Source: CAZJJZ01 sp964546505
GTDB lineage: Bacteria > Patescibacteriota > Gracilibacteria > UBA1369
NCBI GenBank assembly: GCA_964546505.1
Contig: CAZJJZ010000013.1
Span: 1 to 37,785, forward strand
Length of the DNA stretch: 37,785 nucleotides
Direction of reading: 5' to 3'
Both the position numbers and the translations under genes were made by a program. This document shows, one piece after another, positions 8,159 to 16,699 of the stretch. Position 1 is the first letter of the stretch. Each line of letters begins with the position of its first letter. Under the pieces are notes generated by a model. That model worked only from the letters and a program-made list of their open reading frames with translations. It was not told the origin of the DNA and did no database searches.

Positions 8159-9367
8159 TTATTTGGCTAGATGATTGATTTGATAAATTTGTGATTCAAT
8201 TTTGACAAGTAGATTGCCATCCGGTGACAATTCCAGGCGGCCGGGTAAAGCTAAATTGTCGTTTTGATAAAGTGTCGTGATTTGTTCGGTTTGCAGATCA
8301 TAAGCGTTGAGTAAAAATCCCAAACTATTGACCCTTGGTTCCACAAAGACAATTTGCTGAGACTTGATTTGAGCGATTTGCGGAAGCTCCAAGTTGAAAG
8401 GAAGAATTTTGCCAATCCCTTGTTGCTGGAGAGTGTCCAGAATCCAGATTTCGGATTTCAAAGTGACAGCATTGCGCTTTTGGTAAATCAGTAAATTGGG
8501 ATTTTGGGGAAGAAATTGAATAGCCACCAAGCCTCTTTCCTGTAAGACTTGCCGACGGGTTTTGTTTTTTAAATCAAATAAGTAAAGTGTTGGGGGTTGA
8601 CCAGGTGATTGGTCAATGAGGGCGGCACTGCTTTGCTCAGAATTAATGACCAATTGACCTGCTGTAATACTACGACCCAAATAAATTTGCGGTTTCAGTT
8701 GACTGATATTGCTCATATTTGTGGCCAAAAAAAGCGCTTGTGAAGCGCCCGAATCAGCCTTGGCAAGCATGAAGAGAGGTGTCACAGAGCCAATCACAAA
8801 GGGCTGGGTAAATTCAGGGAGTGGTGTTAGCTGTTGGTTTTGCTGAAGTTGCAAAGCAGCATTTTGCCAAATTAATAGTTGTTGATTCCAGATATTGAAA
8901 GCTAATATTTGTCCACCTTCAACTTTGCTTAACTCTTGATTTAACCTCGCCCAATCCGCTGACTTGGAAAAAAGTGGTAATTGATTTTCAAATAGCTGCA
9001 GAAAATCGGCAGGTAGATATTTTTGTGGCTGCCATTCGGATAAGAGGGCTATAGAGGGTAATGGCATCCAGGATACAGCGACCTGCTGATTGCCAAATAA
9101 AGGTAAATCCAAAGTTTGGAGGTGATTTTGGTAGCCGGATTTGGAAAATGTTAGGGTTTTGAGTCCGGAAGGAACACTTATTTGACAAGGACTAGTTGGA
9201 CATTCCAATAACTTGAAGTTCGGTACATCAACCACAAAAGGTGCTTCGGCAGTGATAGTCAAGGTGGTGCGGTTGAAGAAAAAGATATAAGCGAAAGCGG
9301 CCAAAGCTAAAATTGCGCCAATCAGAGCGATACTAAAACTGTATTTAGCGAAATTCGGCAATTTCAT
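8159..9367 (-). CDS. Membrane-anchored PEGA-like/beta-propeller-like surface protein
   Basis: A 402-residue protein with one N-terminal transmembrane segment (about 9-31, IALIGAILALAAFAYIFFF) and an extracytoplasmic remainder. Residues about 34-95 look like a PEGA domain: a TLTITAEAPF strand, CPTSPCQISVPSG and then SKSGYQNHL. The rest is rich in beta strands with repeated short motifs such as LYLFDL, IWILDT and LNAYDLQTEQITTLY, consistent with a WD40/TolB-like propeller. Such proteins are common in Patescibacteria and are thought to bind cell-wall polymers or partner proteins; the ligand is unknown. It sits between yraN and the aminotransferase-like gene on the same strand with 10-12 bp spacing, so an operon is likely. 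Confidence 0.65.
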   Translation of the reverse strand: MKLPNFAKYSFSIALIGAILALAAFAYIFFFNRTTLTITAEAPFVVDVPNFKLLECPTSPCQISVPSGLKTLTFSKSGYQNHLQTLDLPLFGNQQVAVSWMPLPSIALLSEWQPQKYLPADFLQLFENQLPLFSKSADWARLNQELSKVEGGQILAFNIWNQQLLIWQNAALQLQQNQQLTPLPEFTQPFVIGSVTPLFMLAKADSGASQALFLATNMSNISQLKPQIYLGRSITAGQLVINSEQSSAALIDQSPGQPPTLYLFDLKNKTRRQVLQERGLVAIQFLPQNPNLLIYQKRNAVTLKSEIWILDTLQQQGIGKILPFNLELPQIAQIKSQQIVFVEPRVNSLGFLLNAYDLQTEQITTLYQNDNLALPGRLELSPDGNLLVKIESQIYQINHLAK

Positions 9368-9379
9368 ATTTATTTTGAT

Positions 9380-9754
9380 CTAAGTAACGTGCCGAATTAT
9401 TTTGATCCCGGCACGTCTATGAGCGTACAAGTTTAAATCTATAATAATTAGGCAAATTTGCAAGGCTTTTTGTTTTATAGACTGGATTTTTTCGGGATTC
9501 TGTTGACAGAACTCTTTAAAGGTTTTGCGCATGCGCTTGATTTTTACCGCTGTGAGCAATCCTTCTAATTCTTCTAGGTTTGACCTGCTTTTGACTTCTA
9601 CCAGTAAGGTCTCTTGAGAGTTTTGAACGATTAAATCGATTTCGCCGCCGCGGATGGTGAAATTCTGGGCGAGTATGCGGTAGCCCTGGGACTGTAAATA
9701 GTCGGCGGCGAGTTGTTCTCCCAAGTAACCGAATTGTTTGGGCTGGATGCGCAT
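9380..9754 (-). CDS. YraN (UPF0102) family endonuclease-fold protein
   Basis: A 124-residue protein with the family signatures GEQLAADYLQSQGYRIL (12-28), NFTIRGGEIDLI (31-42) and LLVEVKSRS (50-58). The GEIDLI...EVK series supplies the D-(E)xK residues (D40, E53, K55) of the restriction-endonuclease-like/Holliday-junction-resolvase fold. The cellular role is not firmly known; a nuclease acting on recombination or incoming DNA is plausible. The usual length is about 120. It is probably the first gene of the minus-strand unit with the PEGA-like and aminotransferase-like genes, and it diverges from dnaB across about 165 bp in which no clear regulatory site was found. Confidence 0.9.
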   Translation of the reverse strand: MRIQPKQFGYLGEQLAADYLQSQGYRILAQNFTIRGGEIDLIVQNSQETLLVEVKSRSNLEELEGLLTAVKIKRMRKTFKEFCQQNPEKIQSIKQKALQICLIIIDLNLYAHRRAGIKIIRHVT

Positions 9755-9918
9755 GGGTAAAAGATCATGAAGCGGCCGGTGTGACTAGTCCAAAATAGTC
9801 GAAGTCGATGAAAAGACTTTAAAAAAAAGCTAAATTTTGTTTAAATTCTGGTACTTCAACGGCTAAGCGTTGTAAAGTGGTTTTGCTAAGGCGATTTTTA
9901 TTGATTAATCTCAGATAA

Positions 9919-11292
9919 ATGGCTGATGGACTACTCAAAATTCCTCCTAATTCTCAAGATGCTGAGAAAGCCGTTCTAGGATCGTTACTAATTGATAAGG
10001 ATGCAATCATTAAAGTTGCTGATTTGGTAGCTGCTGACGATTTCTATTTCGATATTCACGGAATGATATACGCAGCAGTAATGGAATTATATGAAAAACG
10101 CATACCGATTGACCTCTTGACCATGCGTCAAATATTGGAAGACAGAAAGCAATTGGAAGTGGTCGGTGGCGCAAGCTATTTGGTTCAACTAACGAATGAA
10201 GTACATACTGCAACGCATATATTTAATTATGCTCTGATTGTAAAACAAAAATCCACCTTGCGGCGACTGATCAGGGCAGGTGATTTCATCACCGGTTTGG
10301 GTTATAATCAAGACACCCCACTGGAAGTATTATTGGAACAAGCGGAGAAAACTTTGTTTGGCGTTACACAAAGTACTATCAAAGACAAATTTGTACATAT
10401 CAAAGAAGTACTGAATGCCACTTATGACAAAATCACTGAATTGCACGATCCGGTAAGTAGGGAAAAATATCGTGGTGTGCCAACCGGTTTTGTTGATTTG
10501 GATCATATCTTGACTGGCTTTCAGCCTTCCGATTTAGCGATTTTGGCGGCCCGTCCAGCTATGGGAAAAACCGCTTTCGCCTTGAATATCGCCCAGAATG
10601 TGGCAAGAACGGGCCGCAGTGTGGGAATAATCAGTCTGGAAATGAGCAAAGAACAGTTGGTGGAGCGTATGTTTAGTTCTTTGTTGGAAGTAGATTCTTG
10701 GAAAATCAAAAATGGAAAATTGACCGAAGAGGATTTTATGCGAATTGGCAATGTAATGGATCAACTCTACGCGATGAAAATTTTCATTGACGATTCAGTC
10801 GGTAACTCTATCAGCGAACTGCGGTCCAAAGCTCGCCGCCTGCAGATGGAACATGGCTTGGACTTCCTAATCATCGACTATTTACAATTAATGACTGTAG
10901 GCGGCTCAGGCAAAGCAGCGCCGATCAATCGGGTGAATGAAATTTCAGAAATTTCACGCAGTTTGAAAAACTTAGCCCGCGAATTAAAATGTCCTATTTT
11001 AGCTCTGTCTCAACTTTCCAGAGCGGTGGAATTACGTCCTGTTAAAATTCCTCAGCTTTCCGACTTGCGTGAATCCGGTTCCATAGAACAAGATGCAGAC
11101 GTGGTGATGATGATGTATCGCGAAGATTATTATGAGGAAGATTCAGATCGAGTTGGCATTACAGATATTTATGTTCGCAAACACAGAAGCGGGCCGGTGG
11201 GAAGAGTAGAATTGTCATACAAAAAAGAACAAATGAAATTCTTCACTTTAGAAAGGCGACGTAAAATGGATGAAGCCTTTGCTATGGATTAA
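9919..11292 (+). CDS. dnaB: Replicative DNA helicase DnaB
   Basis: DnaB is the hexameric 5'-3' helicase that unwinds DNA at the replication fork. The 457-residue protein starts with the typical PPNSQDAEKAVLGSLL (9-24) of the N-terminal collar domain. The C-terminal RecA-like motor has the H1 motif ARPAMGKT (211-218), LEMSKEQL (240-247), Walker B IIDYLQL (318-324), LSQLSR, the DLRESGSIEQDAD segment and KHRSGPVG. No intein is present at the Walker A or Walker B motifs, where DnaB inteins are common. The ATG at 9919 fits the family. There is no Shine-Dalgarno sequence. Confidence 0.97.
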   Translation: MADGLLKIPPNSQDAEKAVLGSLLIDKDAIIKVADLVAADDFYFDIHGMIYAAVMELYEKRIPIDLLTMRQILEDRKQLEVVGGASYLVQLTNEVHTATHIFNYALIVKQKSTLRRLIRAGDFITGLGYNQDTPLEVLLEQAEKTLFGVTQSTIKDKFVHIKEVLNATYDKITELHDPVSREKYRGVPTGFVDLDHILTGFQPSDLAILAARPAMGKTAFALNIAQNVARTGRSVGIISLEMSKEQLVERMFSSLLEVDSWKIKNGKLTEEDFMRIGNVMDQLYAMKIFIDDSVGNSISELRSKARRLQMEHGLDFLIIDYLQLMTVGGSGKAAPINRVNEISEISRSLKNLARELKCPILALSQLSRAVELRPVKIPQLSDLRESGSIEQDADVVMMMYREDYYEEDSDRVGITDIYVRKHRSGPVGRVELSYKKEQMKFFTLERRRKMDEAFAMD

Positions 11293-11305
11293 AAGTAGTT
11301 AAGTA

Positions 11306-11314
11306 TGTTATAAT
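11306..11314 (+). promoter_or_regulatory. Extended -10 promoter
   Basis: TGTTATAAT is a perfect extended -10 element between dnaB and the receiver-domain gene, giving a leader of about 30 nt to the ATG at 11352. No good -35 box is visible, which is normal for extended -10 promoters. Confidence 0.6.
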
Positions 11315-11351
11315 TTTTTGAATTAATCAGTTTAATAAAATCAGTTTAATA

Positions 11352-12008
11352 ATGACTAATCGTAAAACTTTCGACAGTTCGGCTGAAATAGATATTGATA
11401 CTCCTTCCACAAGACCAATAGAATCGGCTGTGGTAAGGGTGACAGACGCCATAGTGTCCGAACACAATAAGCAGCTCAACACACAATTGGCAAAGTTTGA
11501 TATAAGTCGTGTTCAGAGTTTGTATCGGGAATGGGAGAAGATGATGAATTTTGAGGATGCATTGGAAGTATTGAAAAAAATTCCAGAGATTGTGATTGTG
11601 GAAGATAGAATAGATGTTTTAAAGCCGATTTTGAGGATACTTAAATCTTATTTTGGTGAACATAATCTGCAATTGATTCACGATTTACCAGGATTTCAAG
11701 ATAAATTAAAACAATTAAATGGGGAAACATTGATATTGTCTGACAACCATTTACATGATTTATCCGCAGCTGATTGGCTCAGGGCGAATAAGCAATTCTT
11801 ACAGAAACCGGATTTGTATGTGCAATCTTTTTCGGGGCAAAATAATGAGCCATTCGAAGATTTGGTGAGAGAAGGTCTGGTGGGCTGGCGAGAATTTCCT
11901 AAGAATGGGAAAAGCATCAATCCAGCTAATATTATTGATATAACTTGTTCTTATCTGGCCGCTAAAGAATATCGTTTGAAGTTTACTTCACCCTCTGAAC
12001 CACGGTAA
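11352..12008 (+). CDS. Orphan response-regulator receiver-like protein
   Basis: A 218-residue protein. Residues 1-78 are polar and helical with no recognised domain. Residues about 79-205 follow the CheY-like receiver pattern: EIVIVEDR with acidic pair E84/D85, LILSDNHLHD with a candidate phosphoacceptor D131, YVQSFSG with a Ser (159 or 161) where Thr/Ser switches sit, and WREFPKNG with K184 in the place of the conserved KP lysine. No DNA-binding or enzymatic output domain and no neighbouring histidine kinase are visible, so it would act through protein contacts. The similarity is weak and was judged by eye. The 3' end overlaps the convergent DUF4012 gene by 26 bp. Confidence 0.5.
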   Translation: MTNRKTFDSSAEIDIDTPSTRPIESAVVRVTDAIVSEHNKQLNTQLAKFDISRVQSLYREWEKMMNFEDALEVLKKIPEIVIVEDRIDVLKPILRILKSYFGEHNLQLIHDLPGFQDKLKQLNGETLILSDNHLHDLSAADWLRANKQFLQKPDLYVQSFSGQNNEPFEDLVREGLVGWREFPKNGKSINPANIIDITCSYLAAKEYRLKFTSPSEPR

Positions 12009-13647
12009 TTTCTCTTTGAGTGAGAATATTACCATGTGTATCGCGTAGATTTTTTAAGGTAACGCCGTAACGCTCTTCGGGCTGCTGGGTTTGACCACTT
12101 AAATAAAGTGTAATGTCTTTGGAAGTTGTTTCCACTTTTTTGATTTTGAGCTGATCAGTTTGACTGGAATTGATAATATCAAGGTCACGGATTTCATAAC
12201 TAAAAGGATCCGCCGCGTAATCTTGATTGAGGTCTTCGTTGAAATGCAGGTTGATTTGGTTGAGGCGTTGGTTGGTTTGCAAGACCAGGCGCGGCGGAGT
12301 TTGATCAGGCAAAATCTGGAAGGCCAATTTTAAATCTCGATTTAATTGTCCTTGGAAATAAGCGAAGTTTTCTCTGCTCTCAAACCCTTCAACGCTTTTT
12401 GCCAAATAGCCCCTGGGTAATTCGATAATGACAGTATAATGGTCTGATAATGTGCCGGACTGCTTGGGAATTGCCAATTGGTAAAGCCAATCTTCATTAA
12501 CTTTTTCCAAAACAGAGAAAGGAATATTGTATCGCTTAACGATTTCAGTACTTTGTCCTGGCTGTAATTTGACAATTTCTGATTGAGGATTTTGCTCATC
12601 TGGCTGAGAATAAAAGCGGAAATACCCAGTGTAAGGACCGGATAAGGGAATATTTTCTATGCCAAAATGATGTAGAGAAGTGGTTAAGGTAGCTTCCAAA
12701 GGAGTTTTTTGAGCCAAATTTTCTTCCGAGATACGTAGATGGTAAGTGATATCCCGTTGAATGTATCTATTGGACTTCATCCCTCCAAGATTTGCCTCCA
12801 CCACAGCTAAAAAGTCTCCGCTAACCTCCTGTGGCCACTCACCTGTCCAGCCTAAACGGTTCAAATCCCGGGCCAGCCACGAACTATTGAAGAGATAAAG
12901 CTGTATTTCTTTTTCTGTAAATGAGGCCGTGATGACATCCGAGGCGGTGCGGGTGAGAAAAGGGTTACTGATCAGTTTATAAATTAGACTATAGGCCAGC
13001 GGTTTAAAAATGGATTTACGCTCTGCTAAAGCCTTCTCGTTGTGCCTATCGACATCATTGACACTTGCTGTAATCGCTTCAAAAAGATTATCTCCGTCCA
13101 AGATCTGACCGTTTACTTCAATTTGGCCCAGAGCAGCCACCAGCTTCTGCAGGACAGAAAAATTGATAGCAATCACTCCATCGATTTTTTGCTGGGGCCT
13201 GGTAAGCTGATACAGACGCACTAATTCTGCGGCAGAATGAGCAAAGTTAGCATCAAAATTACCATCGCGGAAGCTGTAACCCTTGTACCATTCGTTTTGC
13301 AGCAGTTTGGTCATAGGGTAAGGGCCTTCTTGATAGGGATGATCATCAATAGAGCCATAGACATCTTCTATTTCAAACTTGGTGGGTAGTCCCCAGGAAA
13401 ATTGCAGAGTGGCGAAGGAAGAAATGAAGCCACCTGCGGGGCGTAACTCAGCATTGTTTTGAAAAACCAATAGATAAGTCTTAGTGCCGAAGGGAAAACC
13501 AGTTAACTCGGGTAAATAAGGTAAAAAAAAGCGTAAACCACCGGCAACAGAGATGACGAAAACCACCAGAAAGCCGAATATAGCAAAGAAAAACAGCCAA
13601 AATTGCTTGGTCAGTTTTATACGAAAATTAGAGCGTTTAGGGCGCAT
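11983..13647 (-). CDS. DUF4012-family membrane-anchored extracellular protein
   Basis: A 554-residue protein with a short basic N-terminus, one transmembrane helix (about 15-37) and a large outside domain that begins with the DUF4012 hallmark FQNNAELRPAGGFISSF (62-78). The family is frequent in Patescibacteria and Actinobacteria near envelope-polysaccharide genes and has similarity to LytR-CpsA-Psr-type proteins, but its reaction is not established. The C-terminal part (about 440-550), with PPRLVLQTNQRLNQINLHF and GVTLKNLRDTHGN, looks like a bacterial Ig-like (Big_5/SbsA-type) fold, which is inference. It starts one base after the lysS stop, so the two genes are probably cotranscribed. Confidence 0.85.
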   Translation of the reverse strand: MRPKRSNFRIKLTKQFWLFFFAIFGFLVVFVISVAGGLRFFLPYLPELTGFPFGTKTYLLVFQNNAELRPAGGFISSFATLQFSWGLPTKFEIEDVYGSIDDHPYQEGPYPMTKLLQNEWYKGYSFRDGNFDANFAHSAAELVRLYQLTRPQQKIDGVIAINFSVLQKLVAALGQIEVNGQILDGDNLFEAITASVNDVDRHNEKALAERKSIFKPLAYSLIYKLISNPFLTRTASDVITASFTEKEIQLYLFNSSWLARDLNRLGWTGEWPQEVSGDFLAVVEANLGGMKSNRYIQRDITYHLRISEENLAQKTPLEATLTTSLHHFGIENIPLSGPYTGYFRFYSQPDEQNPQSEIVKLQPGQSTEIVKRYNIPFSVLEKVNEDWLYQLAIPKQSGTLSDHYTVIIELPRGYLAKSVEGFESRENFAYFQGQLNRDLKLAFQILPDQTPPRLVLQTNQRLNQINLHFNEDLNQDYAADPFSYEIRDLDIINSSQTDQLKIKKVETTSKDITLYLSGQTQQPEERYGVTLKNLRDTHGNILTQREITVVQRVK

Positions 13648-15273
13648 TTATTGATTTTCTAATGGTCTTAAGTTGGGAAATAAAACCACATCTTTCAAAT
13701 TGGTTTGTTTAGTGAGTAAGGCGACAATACGATCAATGCCCATACCCCAGCCAGACATTGGCGGCATACCGTGCTCCATCGCAAATAAAAAGTCCTCATC
13801 CATCGGCATTGCTTCTTCATCACCAGCCGCTTTTGCTTCTGCTTGCTGCTCTAATCGCGCTCGTTGATCTTCCGGATCAACTAATTCGGAATAGGCATTA
13901 ACCACTTCCCAGGTGTTCAACAATAATTGAAAGGAATCCGCCAGTCGAGCATCCTGGTCGTTTCGGCGCGCCAATGGCTTGGTTTGTACAGGATGCTTAG
14001 TTACAAAGCAGGGCTGAATTAATTTTGGTCTGGAAACTTTCTTGTATAGATGGTCGCAAAGATTGCCATAACCCATGGTTTCTGCTTTCTCAATCACTAT
14101 TCCTTGAGCTTTAATTGCCTCTAAAAGTCCGTTGATGTCATTGGTGTAGGCCAAAATATCAATACCACAATCATTTTTGATCAGCTCTGCAAATTGATAT
14201 CGAGGCCAATTGCCACTAAAATCGATAGTCACCGGTTGGCCGAGACGATCCAAAATTTCCACTGTGAGTGTTCCACAAAGTTTTTGGATAGTATGTTGTA
14301 GCAATTGTTGAGTGAAATCCATATTGTCTTCGAAATTCCAATAGGAAGCGTAAAATTCCAGCATGGTAAATTCCTGCAAATGGCTTGGATCGATACCTTC
14401 ATTGCGGAAACAGCGAGCAAACTCATATACTTTTTCATAGCCGCCAACAATACAGCGTTTGAGGTAGGTTTCAGGAGCAATACGCAAGAACATCGGTATA
14501 TCCAAAGCATTGTGATGAGTAGAGAAGGGAGTCGCGGTTGCGCCGGAAGCAGTATTGTTGAGTACGGGCGTTTCTACTTCTTCAAACTGGTTTTCATCCA
14601 AAAATTGGCGCACCGTTTTGATAAAATTTTGACGAAAGCGGAAGCGCCGCATGGCTTCTGGGTCTGTCAGTAATTCCAAATATCGATAGCGATAAATGGA
14701 TTCTTGATCTTTGAGACCATGAAATTTGTCCGGGAGTGGGCGGAGAGTCTTGGATAAAAGCTGGAATTCTTTGACCAGCAAGGTCAATTCCCCGTGTTTG
14801 GTGAGGAATAGGTCGCCCTTTACTCCCAAAAAATCTCCTAGGTCAATTTTTTTGAGCAGCTTGTAGGTTTCTGCTCCAAGTAAATCTTGCATAAAACAGA
14901 GCTGCAGCCGGCCGCTGACGTCTTGTAATTGAGCGAAAGTCAGTTTGCCATGTGGACGTAGGAGCATGAGGCGGCCGGCGATTGCGTATGGAGCTGGACT
15001 TTGATCCTGCTGTATTTCTTCAGCAGTTTTGAGAGTTAAGTTGCTTTGCAGATTTTTCAGTTCTTGAGTGAGATGTGTGCGAGCAAACTTTTCTGGGTAG
15101 GGATGGATATTTTGGGCGCGCAAATCCAGTACTTTTTGTTTCCTTTCCGCAAATTCCGCAGCGGGATTAGAGGCAACAGTTGCTGCAGTGGTGTTGGGGG
15201 ACTCTTTGAAATCAGAATTTCGATGATTATTGGGGTTTGAAAAACTTTCTTGGTCTGGCTGATTTGAACTCAT
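13648..15273 (-). CDS. lysS: Lysyl-tRNA synthetase, class II
   Basis: LysRS attaches lysine to tRNA-Lys in the cytosol. The frame is open from an ATG at 15363, but the first 30 codons of that longer reading are not family-like, and a second ATG at 15273 (start MSSNQPDQ) is the likelier start. Counting from 15363, the protein shows an OB-fold anticodon domain (about 125-205, GRLMLLRPHGKLTFAQLQD), motif 1 with EEVETPVLN (261-269), motif 2 FARCFRNEG (315-323) and motif 3 GMGIDR (540-545). Even from 15273 a Ser/Asn/Pro-rich leader of about 40 residues precedes the usual AERKQKVLDLRAQNIHPYP. DUF4012 follows with no spacing. Confidence 0.95.
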   Translation of the reverse strand: MSSNQPDQESFSNPNNHRNSDFKESPNTTAATVASNPAAEFAERKQKVLDLRAQNIHPYPEKFARTHLTQELKNLQSNLTLKTAEEIQQDQSPAPYAIAGRLMLLRPHGKLTFAQLQDVSGRLQLCFMQDLLGAETYKLLKKIDLGDFLGVKGDLFLTKHGELTLLVKEFQLLSKTLRPLPDKFHGLKDQESIYRYRYLELLTDPEAMRRFRFRQNFIKTVRQFLDENQFEEVETPVLNNTASGATATPFSTHHNALDIPMFLRIAPETYLKRCIVGGYEKVYEFARCFRNEGIDPSHLQEFTMLEFYASYWNFEDNMDFTQQLLQHTIQKLCGTLTVEILDRLGQPVTIDFSGNWPRYQFAELIKNDCGIDILAYTNDINGLLEAIKAQGIVIEKAETMGYGNLCDHLYKKVSRPKLIQPCFVTKHPVQTKPLARRNDQDARLADSFQLLLNTWEVVNAYSELVDPEDQRARLEQQAEAKAAGDEEAMPMDEDFLFAMEHGMPPMSGWGMGIDRIVALLTKQTNLKDVVLFPNLRPLENQ

Positions 15274-15429
15274 GTTGTTGTAATTAAGCGAAAAGAATAT
15301 AAAGAAATTTGGCACTTTCGACAAGTTATTCATTCTGGTTGATGAGCGGTACAGCATTAGCACTATTCCAGCTCTGCAAGGTGATTGAAATTGTATGCGG
15401 AGTAGAAGGGGCTGTCTATTGAACTGTTT

Positions 15430-16632
15430 TTAAAACAGCTGCAATAAGATTCCGGCCAGCAAAGTGATGAGCAGATTATCGTCCAAATAGCGGGCGATTT
15501 TGGCAGGATATAGAGCTTCCAGGGTCATAAGGATGGCGGAAGTGATTAGTGCTGGCCAAAAGTCCACGAAATAGATCGCTGTGCAGGTGGCCAACAATGC
15601 GGCGACTAGATTTCCTTCCAATTTTTTTGCACCGGTCAAGGATGATTCGGTTTTTCCAAAATAGCGACCAATTAAATGCGAGGTACTGTCCCCTACCCCC
15701 ATGATACTAATCGCCGCAAGGGCAATTTCCGCAGGGAAAATGGCCGCAGCTAAAGTCGCACCTAGAAAAAGGAAAAAAGCTCCTTTCCCCGGAAAAAAAT
15801 CCGCATGTTCGGGCCGTTCAAATCGGTTTAAAAAATAGCTAATTAGTCTTTGGGGATACTGCTTCTGCAATAAAATCAAGATGCCGCCGATGCCAGTAAT
15901 AAACGCCAATACTTGCCAGTTGATGAGACCGATTTTGAGTCCAAAGACTATCAATAAGGAGATGGCCAGATGAAAAAGCTGGCGGCGCAGCTCTAAATGA
16001 TCATGATAGTGCACTATAAAGCGTTGGTAGATTTGGAAGCGATTTTCCAAATGCACCAGCAGCTGCGCCGATGCCAAGCCGATGAGTGCTCCGGCAATGA
16101 TATCTGACAAATAATGCACTCCAAGGTAAAAACGGCTATAGGCTATTAATATCAACAAAAATAAATACAAATATTTAAGGCGACGCTGTTGAAAATCATG
16201 AAAAATAATTGGTAAGATGCTAAAACAAATTGCCGCATGTAAACTGGGAAAGGAAAAACCGGAGACGCGTGTGAGAGGCGCACGAACAATTTCCGCTGCG
16301 AAAAAAGGCCGAGGAGTTTGAAAAACGAACTTGAACAGCATGACCAATTGAACAGTAAACAAGATGGTTAAAATCAGTAAGAAAAGGGCGCGTTTTCGCC
16401 CCGAAAAATATTGCCAAAAAATCATCGTGACAAGTAGGTAAAGTAAGCCAAAATCAGTGATGAACAACATTAAGGAGTTCAGCCATAGTGGCGTGAATTG
16501 ACTGGAACGATTGAGTAAAAATTGATCTACAAAAAAGGCTAAAAGCAGTATGAAAAAGCCAATAAAATAGAGCAATCGTTGTTGATTCAGGAAGGTTCTA
16601 AACATGCAGGTTATTTGGGATTTCTGAAACAT
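15430..16632 (-). CDS. PAP2 phosphatase fused to a dolichol/polyprenol-kinase-like domain
   Basis: A 400-residue polytopic membrane protein with two enzyme modules. Residues about 20-195 are a PAP2 lipid phosphatase: K101xxxxxxR108P (KFVFQTPRP), SFPSLHA with H132, and SRFYLGVHYLSD with R167, H173 and D177. Residues about 212-400 resemble the CTP-dependent polyprenol/phytol/dolichol kinase (SEC59/VTE5) family: RRQLFH (216-221), GVGDSTSHLIGRYFGKT (312-328), KKLEG (336-340) and a DDN near the C-terminus (384-386). One domain would remove phosphate from, and the other add it to, a lipid such as undecaprenol, pointing to carrier-lipid recycling (inference). A second ATG at 16605 is an alternative start. 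It diverges from murL. Confidence 0.8.
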   Translation of the reverse strand: MFQKSQITCMFRTFLNQQRLLYFIGFFILLLAFFVDQFLLNRSSQFTPLWLNSLMLFITDFGLLYLLVTMIFWQYFSGRKRALFLLILTILFTVQLVMLFKFVFQTPRPFFAAEIVRAPLTRVSGFSFPSLHAAICFSILPIIFHDFQQRRLKYLYLFLLILIAYSRFYLGVHYLSDIIAGALIGLASAQLLVHLENRFQIYQRFIVHYHDHLELRRQLFHLAISLLIVFGLKIGLINWQVLAFITGIGGILILLQKQYPQRLISYFLNRFERPEHADFFPGKGAFFLFLGATLAAAIFPAEIALAAISIMGVGDSTSHLIGRYFGKTESSLTGAKKLEGNLVAALLATCTAIYFVDFWPALITSAILMTLEALYPAKIARYLDDNLLITLLAGILLQLF

Positions 16633-16668
16633 TTAAATTGATTTGCCCAGAAAGATCAATCTAGCTAG

Positions 16669-16691
16669 TATAATTTAGTGGAATTTATAAT
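16669..16691 (+). promoter_or_regulatory. Tandem -10 boxes for the murL operon
   Basis: Two perfect TATAAT hexamers occur at 16669-16674 and 16686-16691, the second ending eight bases before the ATG at 16700. The upstream one allows a short leader and the downstream one a nearly leaderless transcript. -35 matches are poor for both. They lie in the 67-bp divergent region shared with the PAP2 fusion gene. Confidence 0.5.
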
Positions 16692-16699
16692 CGCAGCGT

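Noticed and set aside
15274..15363. Extended LysRS N-terminus of 30 residues from ATG 15363
   Set aside because: Sequence is unlike the family and a second ATG at 15273 gives a more credible start.
15424..15438. Palindrome CTGTTTTTAAAACAG at the stop of the PAP2 fusion gene
   Set aside because: It is an AT-rich near-palindrome that includes the stop codon; no usable loop and no T-run.
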